This document shows positions 17,449 to 25,048 of a stretch of 25,048 nt of DNA, in pieces (the stretch's first letter is position 1; each line of letters starts with the position of its first letter). This DNA is from Chara braunii. Its lineage: Eukaryota > Streptophyta > Charophyceae > Charales > Characeae. The stretch spans positions 2,683,301-2,708,348 of the forward strand of contig BFEA01000022.1 of the NCBI GenBank assembly GCA_003427395.1, given 5' to 3'. A model generated the notes under the pieces. It worked only from the letters and a program-made list of their open reading frames with translations, ran no database searches and was not told where the DNA came from. The translations under genes and the position numbers were made by a program.

Positions 17449-17964
17449 TGCACCTCGCCTCTCAGCGCCAGCCAGCGGCCGCGAGCCTTTGCTCCAGCAG
17501 CGCTGCCGCTAGCATGCGAGTGCCTGAATGAGGCAGCCAGGGCAGAGCTCTTTCCTTTATGGAAAGAGTTGGCATGCTCGCGCAGCCTGGCTGCACTGGC
17601 CTGGGCCCAGAAACTTCCGGAAGGCCCCAGGAGGCTGCCTGGGTACAGCAGCTACTGGGCTGCTGGGCCTCGTTCAGTTGGGCGCCCAACTGTCTCTGTA
17701 TGAGGCTGCGAATCACGCCCAGGGCCTGCGTTCTTTGAAAAAGTCCGGAAGGCCGTAGAAATGTCTGTGTTGCCCGGCCTGAGTTTCTCTCAACCAACTG
17801 GCCCGTCGCAACTGCTTGGACCCCAAATATGGAATTGACAGTCGAGGGCCTCTTGCGACGTGTCAGGCCCGCCTTCACTTAGGGCGGGCTCCCCCGCCTT
17901 CACTTAGGGCGGGCAATGCTGCAAATAGGGCCCCATAGGCCTATCGAGGACCTAGATCCTCGCA
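17449..17964 (-). repeat. LTR of the gypsy family, second tandem copy
   Basis: Starts TGCGAGGATC at 17964 and follows the first copy (18508-17993) for 516 bp with few differences, then continues to the left beyond the point where the first copy ends. It carries two GC-rich hairpin units (CCCGCC...GGCGGG) near 17868-17909 and the palindrome CTCTTTCC-TTTAT-GGAAAGAG at 17548-17568. Its left boundary is not clear; sequence down to about 17,280 may also belong to it. Confidence 0.7.
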
Positions 17965-17969
17965 CATAC

Positions 17970-17992
17970 TTTTTTTTTTTTTTTTTTTTTTN
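17970..17992 (-). other. Poly(A) stretch between the two LTR copies
   Basis: Twenty-two T on the plus strand plus one N (17992), i.e. A22 on the element strand, directly after the truncated first LTR copy (...GAGGTGCA) and 5 bp before the TG of the second copy. It looks like the poly(A) tail of a retrotransposon transcript ending in R, but could be an assembly scar because of the N. Confidence 0.6.
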
Positions 17993-18508
17993 TGCACCTC
18001 GCCTCTCAGCGCCAGCCAGCAGCCGCGAGCCTTTGCTCCAGCAGCGCTGCCGCTAGCATGCGAGTGCCTGAATGAGGCAGCCAGGGCCGAGCTCTTTCCT
18101 TTATGGAAAGAGTTGGCCTGCTCGCGCAGCCTGGCTGCACTGGCCTGGGCCCAGAAGCTTCCGGAAGGCCCCAGGAGGCTGCCTGGGTACAGCAGCTACT
18201 GGGCTGCTGGGCCTCGTTCGGTTGGGCACCCAACTGTCTCTGTATGAGGCTGCGAATCACGGCCAGGGCCTGCATTCTTTGAAAAAGTCCGGAAGGCCGT
18301 GGAAATGTCTGTGTTGCCCGGCCTGAGTTTCTCTCAACCAACTGGCGCGTCGCAACTGCCTGGACCCCAAATATGGAATTGACAGTTGAGGGCCTCTTGC
18401 GATGTGTCAGGTCCGCCTTCACTTAGGGCGGGCTCCCCCGCCTTCACTTAGGGCGGGCAATGCTGCAAATAGGGCCCCATAGGCCTACCGAGGACCCAGA
18501 TCCTCGCA
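17993..18508 (-). repeat. 3' LTR of gypsy copy B (truncated at poly(A))
   Basis: Begins with TG directly after the polypurine tract. A possible core promoter is the palindrome at 18092-18112, whose centre reads CCATAAAGG on the element strand, about 100 nt before the poly(A). The copy stops at 17993, exactly where the 516 bp shared with the second copy end, and is followed by A22. This is consistent with U3 plus R of an mRNA. No matching sequence lies at the right-hand (5') end of copy B within the window. Confidence 0.7.
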
Positions 18509-18523
18509 TTCCTTCCTCCTTTA
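18509..18523 (-). promoter_or_regulatory. Polypurine tract of gypsy copy B
   Basis: Element strand AAAGGAGGAAGGAA immediately before the LTR TG. The TAA that ends the open frame (18523-18521) overlaps its first bases, because a 1-bp deletion near 18591 extended the frame past the original stop. Confidence 0.78.
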
Positions 18524-18964
18524 CTTTGTAGGTCCTCTGAGAAGTCTCTTATTCTGCAGGCATTTTCCCTTTGAGTAATCTTTCATAGCCTCAATCACTT
18601 GAGGTGCTGTTCTCATGAGTTCTTCTCGTGTGAACCACCGATCTTCTTTAGGATCCAGATGATGTCTGAAGCTCACACGATACTGCATTCTCGGTTTAGG
18701 AGGGCGTCCTTTGCCTGATGATCGAGGAACAGGCAGCACTCGGTCCACGATCTGGTCGATGTCCACCTCGCCATCCATGTTTGGGTGCAGCATTGATCTT
18801 CTTGAAGGGAACTGCTCTGTAGCAGCGAAAGGTGCCAACTTGGAAGCATGGAACACAGGGTAAGTGCGTAGGTGTGCAGGAATACGAATCACGTATGAAG
18901 GCCCATCTGGTTGATCCCCTACAATGTCTAAGATCTCCCAGGGCCCAAAGTACTGTGCATTAGC
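18521..18964 (-). pseudogene. Chromodomain-like C-terminus of copy B pol
   Basis: In the -1 frame relative to integrase: AQYFGPWEIL, IRIPAHLRTYPVFHASKLAPF, then EVDIDQIVDRVL, a Gly/Arg/Pro-rich linker, MQYRVSFRHHLD and DRWFTREELMRTAPQVIEAM. The block after the linker resembles a diverged chromodomain, used by chromoviruses to target integration. Compared with fragment C, a 1-bp deletion near 18591 replaces the natural end (GYERALKGKMPAE) by an unrelated tail ending at 18521. The domain call is by pattern and needs a profile search. Confidence 0.65.
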
Positions 18965-20600
18965 TTGCGGGATATGCCTAACTCCTGACCTAAGTCATAT
19001 GACTTTACCCAGACTCTATCTCCTACCTGAAAGTTAGAGGGCCGTCTATGCTTATTCTCAGATGCAATCATTGCTTCCTGAGATTTCCTAATATGCTCAA
19101 CGGCCTGCTGCAGCATCTGTTCATATTTGACAGCAAATTCTATGCTGCCAGGTGCTGCAGTGGGTTCCCTTTCCGGTAGCAGGAAAACAAGAGCAGTCCG
19201 GGGCTTCCAACCAAGATGCAGTGGGTTGGGAGTTATGTCGGGAGTACTATGCACAACGTTATTGTACAGGCTGGCGACGAGAGGTAGTTTCTCGTCCCAG
19301 TCATCCTGACTTGGCTTGATATAATGCCTACGTAGGTGTTGTACTACTCGGTTCATTTGCTCAGCTTGGCCATTTGACTCAGGATGATTTCCTGAAGTCA
19401 TTTGGAGTTTTGTGCCTAACTGCTCAGCAGTAGACTGCCACAGTTCGCTCATGAATCTGACATCCCTGTCACTTACAATAGATGTAGGTAGACTGAATTC
19501 TCTTACCCAGTTGTCCATGAAAAGTTTGATGACGAAGTCAGTTCTAGCAGTTTTAGGCATAGCGCTCAGTCTGACGTACTTGGTAAAACGGTCCACTATG
19601 ACAAAGATGTGTCTCTTTCCTGACCTGCTGGTCACAAGGGTATCCATGAAATCCATGGACACACTTTGGCCTGGTCCTCCAGGGATCGGCAAGGGTTTAA
19701 TCAACCCAAGCGTAGCCTGAGTCCTTGGTTTGTCCCTTTGACAAACTTGGCAGGTTTCAACATAACGTTTCGCATCTTCCAACATAGAAGGCCACCAGAA
19801 TCTTTGTACTAAATTCGCTGATGTCTTTCTATAGCCAAAATGACCAGTTGCGTCATGACATTCTCCTAAAAATAAACTACGCAAAGACTCACTATTTGCG
19901 ACACACAGTCTTTTATTCCCTGCCTTCTCGAGAAACAGCAAGCCATCTACCATCGTAAATTCGTCCAAAGTCCTTTTGTCCTTTGCTTGGAATCTACGGA
20001 TGATCTCTGACATAACTGGATCTCCCTGATAGGCTTCCACCAGCGATCGAGTGAGTTCGTCAGATATGCCAAACTCAGTGACTAGTGCACCCAGATAATT
20101 TGCCCTTCTTGATAGCGCATCAGCCACTTTGTTGTACGTACCCTTGATAGGATCAAGTTGATAGTCATACATGTCTATCACTTGAATCCATCTCTTGAGT
20201 GCGTCCGACAACACAGGCTGTGTCTTCATCCAACGCAAAGTCTCATGGTCAGACCTCATATAGAAGAATCTTCCTAGGAGGTAATGTCTCCAATGAACTA
20301 GTGCTTTGTACAGGGCGTAGAGCTCTCTCTCATATGGGGGCTTAGCTAACTTTTGAGAAGGCATCCTTTTACTCATGTACTCGACCGGTCTCAACTTTGG
20401 CCCCTCCTGTTGCGCAAGGACCGCGCCTATGCCATATTGCCTGGCGTCTGTGGTCAGAACAAACGGTTTGTCAGGATCAGGAAGTTTGAGAACTTCATAG
20501 TGTGTTAGAGCATACTTCAATTTCTTGAAGCTTGCCTCACACTCTTTAGTCCATTCCAAGGGGTGTCAAGTCGAGTTAGATCTGTTAATGGAGAGGCTAC
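18928..20600 (-). pseudogene. RNase H and integrase of gypsy copy B
   Basis: Open from 20559 for 543 residues. RNase H: TTDA (Asp38), YERELYAL (Glu79), SDHETLRW (Asp104), VADALSRR (Asp147). Integrase: HHCC zinc finger (His235, His240, Cys270, Cys273) and a DDE core with SMDF (Asp303), VSDRD (Asp364) and HPESNGQAE (Glu400; spacing 35, as expected). It ends with FQVGDRVWVKS and the LGISRKL block, after which the frame is lost. Upstream a 1-bp deletion near 20564 and TAA at 20607-20609 separate it from RT; copy A has TAT there. The catalytic residues themselves look intact. Confidence 0.9.
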
Positions 20601-20606
20601 TGTACT

Positions 20607-22355
20607 TTATTTTTTGACGAAAGGACGATAATAGTCTGTCATCCCCCAAAACGATCTGACCTCAGTAATGGTCTGAGGTCTAGGCCAGTCACGTTTGCGG
20701 GCCACCTTTGCATCTTCCGGCCTCAACCCAGCTGCTGAAATTTCATGACCCAGATACAAGATCTTGGTGCGACCGAACTCGCATTTCTCCAAGTTAATCT
20801 TGTACTGGTGCTGTCTTAGGAGACCTAGCACTGTATTTAAGTGCTCAGCGTGCTCCTCTGTAGTCTTACTAAAGATAAGGATATCGTCGAGGTACACAAC
20901 GATAAACTTGTCTAAGTAATCATGAAATATCCGGTTCGTTGCGTGCTGGAATGTCCCAGGTGCATTGCATAGGCCAAAGGGCATCACCACAAACTCGTAC
21001 AGACCGTACCTGGTCTGAAAAGCGGTTTTGTGCTGGTCCTCAGGTCTAATGGCAATTTGATGGTATCTAGATTTTAAATCTATCTTAGTAAAGTACCAGC
21101 ATCTCTGCACTCTATCCAATAGTTCGTCGATGCGGAGTAAGGGCTCTGCGTTCTTCACAGTGATGGCATTGAGACCCCTATAGTCAATGCACATCCTCAG
21201 GGTACCTCCCTTCTTAGGTACGAATAGCATTGGAGCGCCATAAGGGGAGGTACTAGGCCGTATCCATCGCTTCTCTGTGAGCTCCTTGGGCTGGCGGCGA
21301 AGCTCATCTAGATCCGCGGGAGACATCCTATAGATTCGTCCTCTAGGCACCTTGCTACTTGGGACAACCTCTATCGCATGTACAACCTCCCTTTCCACCA
21401 CGCCTGTGGGCTCCTCAAAAAGGTCTGAATATTGTGCGACGACTCTTTCTATCTCTGGGGGTGATTTAACGGCCTCCCCTTTCTCAGAGACAAAGACTAA
21501 ATACATGCCCTCCTCTCGATTCTGCTTATAGTAGTTATAGAAGGATGAAGCACACATACATCCGTAGTTTTCTATTAGACTGCTAGCTTTATACTTCTGC
21601 AATCTAACAGTTCTACCATTGGGCAGTTTGTGGATCAACACCTTTCTATCCGAGTCAAACTGAGGTTGCGAGACTTCGAGGTAGTACATGCCTAGTAGCA
21701 TATCGAATGGCAGTTTGTCGCTCACCAGGAAGGAGATCTTGTGGATCACTTCCCCTCCTCCATAGGAGAAGGTGTAGGCTACGTCCTTGACATAGTCTTC
21801 GACAACCATTTGGTGCTTGTTGGCTAGCGTAGAAGCTACAGTTCTGCTAAGCCGCTGCACTTGGTCCCCTAAGCGCAGTCTATCCACACAAGCACGACTG
21901 ATGAAATTTCGTGTAGAGCCTATGTCTGCGAAGGCGCCAACCTTGCGGCCACCTACATCTACTTCGACCAGGAAATGTTCACCCTTTGGACCTCTACTGA
22001 TCATCGCCCAAGAGTCCCTGGGGTCCTTCCCTGACCACTCAGTCTCTAACTCTTCTAGGGCCTCAGACACATCTCTCGAACAGAGTGTCGATGGGTCTAA
22101 ATGTCTCTGCGGGGCGATGTGTGGGTCTCTAGCCTTGGCCAATGCCTGAAGTGGGGAAGGCAACGTTGCCACTTCAGCACGAGTAAGAGTGGCTAACACT
22201 CCTACTGGCCCGAGGAGTTTCCCTGAGAGTTGCTCGCAGAAGCAGTACCAGGGTTCGAAGATAACCCCACCACCTTCGGTGAAGCTACCCTCGTCAAGAC
22301 TTTCTTGCCTCGGCACGTTCGAGACGTGTGGCCATAGTTGCCACAGTTCATGCAC
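20607..22355 (-). pseudogene. Protease and reverse transcriptase of gypsy copy B
   Basis: The open frame of 582 residues begins inside gag at -1; translation probably enters it by frameshifting near 22220, so ATG 22355 is not a real start. Protease: AFADIGSTRNFIS (DIG at 144-146) and LPFDMLLGMYYLEV. RT: CIDYRGLN (389-396), FTKIDLKSRYHQI (Asp426), PFGLCNAPGTF and YLDD (488-491). In the Asp426 motif the Gly conserved in copy A (NSGYHQI) is Arg. TAA at 20607 ends the frame in the connection region where copy A has Tyr. RT and protease share one frame with RNase H apart from that stop and the 1-bp deletion. Confidence 0.9.
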
Positions 22356-24115
22356 GTGCCCCTAGCAACTCGGTCTCTCCACACCTCGTACTCTAAACCA
22401 AGCTTCACCCAGGCAGGTGTGCCTTGGTCGCCCTGACCCGTGGACCGTACTACCTTCGTCTTCCCGGTCCCCCTAGCCTTTTCTTTGATGGGTGCCACGA
22501 CTCCACCATCCGAAGTCTCACTAGCCCCATCCTGCTCTGTCAACTCCCCAAGGTCTGGGAAATCGTCAATCTCAGTCGTTTGACCATCGTGGTCAACGAA
22601 CATTAACTGACCCTTCTTCTTCCAGTCTTGGGGCAGTCTCTTCCTACCATCATGAGATGCCTTATGCGCAGATCCCAGCTTTGCCTCTATGTCCAGAGCT
22701 TTCTTACTAAAAGTAGCGAAGGTGTGCTGGTCGACATAGGCCTCATCAACCAGCTTGGTCCTTACCTNTGNNGGTAGGCANCTTAGNTAATCCNTCAGGA
22801 GAACCTGCTGGTCAAAGCGCACNCCANGTACCANGAGTAGACGCTCTANGGNATCCGTGAGCTCTCTAACATCCTTGAACCTACGGGCACAAAGATTGTT
22901 GATAGCATCGGTGGCCTTTTGAGCCCCTTGCGGGTCATGCCACCTGTTGTAGACGGACCGTACGAACTGTTCCAATGTATGAGCCTGGGCCTAGGCATCG
23001 GAATCCTGACCGTAGCCCTGCTGCTGCACTAAGCCATTCAACCAGAGGGCTGCTGACCCCTCTAAAAAGGAGGCAGCCACTACAACCTCTTACTCTGGCC
23101 TAGTGAGCTTGTGCCTCACGTAAGTAGGCACAGTCCTCACCTAGGTGTCTAAGTCCTCCTCCGTCTTTCTATCGCCAGAGAAGGGCTTAGGACTCATCAA
23201 GGGTATGTTGGGCATCCATAGCATAGGCTGCATGGGCCCAAGGGCCTACTGCAGCGGCTGCATGGCCACTGAAACCGGCTGCTGCATGCTAACTTGGGCC
23301 TGGCTTGATAGTGGGACTGTAGTTACCACTGTCGTGGATGGTACGGCTGATACTCTTTGAACCGGACCACTAGCTACTCCTACACCACCAGGAGGGGGCA
23401 TGCCAAACATAGGAGAAAAGGGTTGCCCCATGGGTCCCGGCATCGTTGAAGGACCCGCGCCTGCAAGGGGAACTACAGCAAAATGTGGCTGCCTCATCAC
23501 TGGACGAGGAGCCTGGAGTGCATCCAGAATCCGTTTCTAGCCTGCCACTAGATCAGTCAGCAGTTCCTGTTGAACTGTCTGCGCTTCTGCTATAGATAGG
23601 ACAACACTATGCAGCACGCGTCCAGCAGGCTCCAATGTTGCCTCATCTAGGTCCTCTAGTCTGCCTAGTGCCTCTACCCTACTCTCTATTCTGGCCTTCC
23701 TCATGATTGCTTTTCTTCTCCTCTTTGATGCTTTGTCCAACTGCCGCCGTAACTCATCCTGAAGTTCTTCTGCTTTTTGGATTTCTATGGCCTCCGGTGC
23801 GAGTGGAACCTGTTGGCTAACTTGCAAGCCAATAGATTGACTAACTGCACCCGATCCACCCTGTCCAGCTCCTGACGAAGAAGACTGGGAAGTGGACTGC
23901 GATGTCGAAGAGACGGTAGCCCTCACAGCTGCTAAGCTGGCTGCTGCATCCCTATTCCTCCTCGCCGCTGCCCTCTCCCTAGCTTCCCTTCGTAGCCTCC
24001 TCTCCTCTCCTGGTCCTAATTCCAAGAAAGTCAAAGGTTGACTAAGAGCGGTTCTCCGTGTGGTCCTAATGGGTTGCACTAGCCTTTGCTCCTCCTCACT
24101 GTTGTCTTCACTCAT
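22202..24115 (-). pseudogene. Gag of gypsy copy B (five in-frame stops)
   Basis: One frame of 637 codons from ATG 24115 (MSEDNSEEEQRLV; a TAG lies just two codons upstream) to TAG 22202-22204. N-terminal half: Ser/Gln-rich segment and a charged, probably coiled-coil helix (EELQDELRRQLDKASKRRRK). Then a Pro/Met/Gln-rich linker, the gag core (RWHDPQGAQKATDAINNL) and a CCHC knuckle (CMNCGNYGHTSRTC, about residues 592-605). In-frame stops have their first base at 23539, 23248, 23143, 23092 and 22993; copy A has sense codons at the last four, and its sequence at the first fits a lost CAG. All five can arise from C-to-T or G-to-A changes. Eleven N lie at 22768-22852. Confidence 0.88.
22217..22223 (-). 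promoter_or_regulatory. Putative -1 ribosomal frameshift site (G GGA AAC)
   Basis: In the gag frame the codons read CAG GGA AAC, giving the canonical X XXY YYZ heptamer in the right phase, 12 nt before the gag stop and within the 150-nt gag-pol overlap. Slipping back one base enters the pol frame. Copy A has GGGGAAC, which no longer fits. Downstream, CTGAAGTGG and CCACTTCAG form a perfect 9-bp stem in both copies, but it starts about 39 nt after the heptamer, farther than usual. A weaker 5-bp stem lies closer in B. Confidence 0.6.
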
Positions 24116-25048
24116 GAGCTACGGTGTGTGTGATCTAAACTAGAACTCACACTGAATCCTNCCTTAGCGTGACACACAACCGCCTGTGATATACAACTAT
24201 TATCGGTCGGCTGGAACAGAAACAATTAGGTGATATAGTCACAACTAATGTCAGGTCCTACAAGATATATCACATCTATTTTTTGATTAGTCTAATACAG
24301 ATTGCTTTACAACAAAGAGTCAAGTCTATCTGTAGTTGTCTGTCAGTTGTCAGCAAAGTCTGTAACAACTAACTAATCAAAGATAGAAATAACATCTCCT
24401 GCTGGAGATGTATACTGGATGGCAGATTGATTGTTGATACCACTGTGAACAATAACCGGAATCCCCCCTCCCCCTGTATTCTTCTTGAGTGTCACTTTGT
24501 GTCGACGCCCTGAGCATCTGGTTGAGCAGCGTGTCTGAAGGTGTGCAATCCGGCCCACCCGTGTGGCCCAAGTCAACGCCGAACCTGCCATCCCCTGCAC
24601 TTTATTTACCCTCGCGTGCAACGAGCCTTACACCCAGTTGATCTGGCTGATTAGGAGGGATTTAAAGAGAGCCCCCATCTCCTCAGGAATTATTTAACGT
24701 CGCAGACAGGACGATGATCACAGCCAGATTCAAGTCCGAGTCCCCTGCCAGAAATATTTAAAGACGGTCTGGTAAGCGTCTGTCAAAGGGCTGGCATGCC
24801 CGGCATGACCTCTAATGCGCAAGCAGCAGAACCAAGGACTTGCGGCAAAGCATGTGTGTACTAGTCCCAGCGGGTTGGCATGGTGACCGTGACCCGAGTG
24901 CTTCGTCCAGGGCCCTTCAGAGGCTTCGCCCGTCTCCCACCAGCTTGCTGCCCAGGAAGAATGTTGACTCTCAAGGTTGAGCGCTCGCGACACCTCACAT
25001 CGAGAGGACTCTCAAGACAGAACTCACTTCCTCACGGTAAGAAGCAAT
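24116..25048 (-). other. 5' leader and possible LTR region of copy B
   Basis: Upstream of gag, non-coding. A perfect 8-bp stem-loop lies at 24392-24411. TATA-like runs on the element strand occur near 24757-24767 (CTTTAAATATT) and 24605-24612. No stretch matches the LTR copies at 17449-18508, so either the 5' LTR is beyond the right edge or this copy began at R. Which part is LTR cannot be settled here. Confidence 0.4.
24435..24442 (-). other. Weak primer-binding-site candidate
   Basis: The element strand reads TGGTATCA, the first eight bases of the usual plant initiator-Met tRNA primer site, preceded by CACAG (an LTR could end in CACA). The match stops after eight bases, and the sequence before it does not match the known LTR copies. 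It lies 320 nt before the gag ATG. Confidence 0.25.

Larger units (their letters stand above)
17993..25048 (-). mobile_element. Ty3/gypsy LTR retrotransposon copy B (chromovirus-like), nearly complete
   Basis: On the minus strand: leader (25048-24116), gag (24115-22202), pol in the -1 frame with protease and RT (22355-20607), RNase H and integrase (20600-18928), chromodomain-like tail (about 18964-18521), polypurine tract and LTR. Coding span is about 5.6 kb, normal for Ty3/gypsy. The 5' LTR was not identified and may lie beyond the right edge. Lesions: five in-frame stops in gag, TAA at 20607, a 1-bp deletion near 20564, the -1 break near 18962 shared with fragment C, a 1-bp deletion near 18591, and eleven ambiguous bases at 22768-22852. 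Confidence 0.9.

Overview
This 25 kb window is transposon-packed nuclear DNA, almost certainly from a land plant or streptophyte (charophyte-type) alga. Three things point there: a chromovirus-like Ty3/gypsy family, L1-type LINEs with a zf-RVT-like zinc motif after the reverse transcriptase, and one short exon matching plant autoinhibited (ACA-type) Ca2+-ATPases. Many inactivating stops are C-to-T changes, several at CHG sites, which fits plant DNA methylation. A Chara-like genome is a guess; the species cannot be fixed from the sequence alone. No bacterial features, CRISPR array, rRNA or tRNA gene was seen.

Layout. 1-4672 (+): gypsy copy A (gag, protease, RT, start of RNase H), entering from beyond the left edge and split by a 5'-truncated LINE (LINE-A, about 1905-3468, 20-base poly(A)). 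4674-5600 (-): gypsy fragment C (integrase C-terminus, chromodomain-like tail, polypurine tract, start of the 3' LTR), fused tail-to-tail to A. 5601-6700: A/T-homopolymer-rich repeats without a recognisable gene. 6705-7381 (+): LINE 3'-end remnant and repeat R1. 7399-13936 (-): LINE-B, a 6.5 kb element with a (CGAA)n/(CAAA)n tail, flanked by a perfect 17-bp target-site duplication. 13954-15045: further R repeats, including a 119-bp tandem pair. 15046-17270: mostly unrecognised, with the Ca2+-ATPase exon at 15757-15840 and a dispersed repeat. 17449-25048 (-): gypsy copy B, nearly complete (gag, protease, RT, RNase H, integrase, chromodomain-like tail, PPT, LTR), with two LTR copies in tandem at its 3' end separated by a poly(A) stretch.

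How the parts relate. Copies A, B and C belong to one gypsy family, so they can be compared for defects. Gag and pol overlap by about 150 nt, with pol in the -1 frame; B keeps a perfectly phased G-GGA-AAC slippery heptamer 12 nt before the gag stop. B and C share a -1 frame break between integrase and chromodomain, and A and B share a D-I-G protease active site. Every coding unit is broken by stops or indels, so nothing here looks autonomous now. The clearest new points are LINE-B with its defined ends and 3' stem-loop, the phased gag-pol frameshift signal, the poly(A) sitting at an LTR-internal site, and the isolated host exon.
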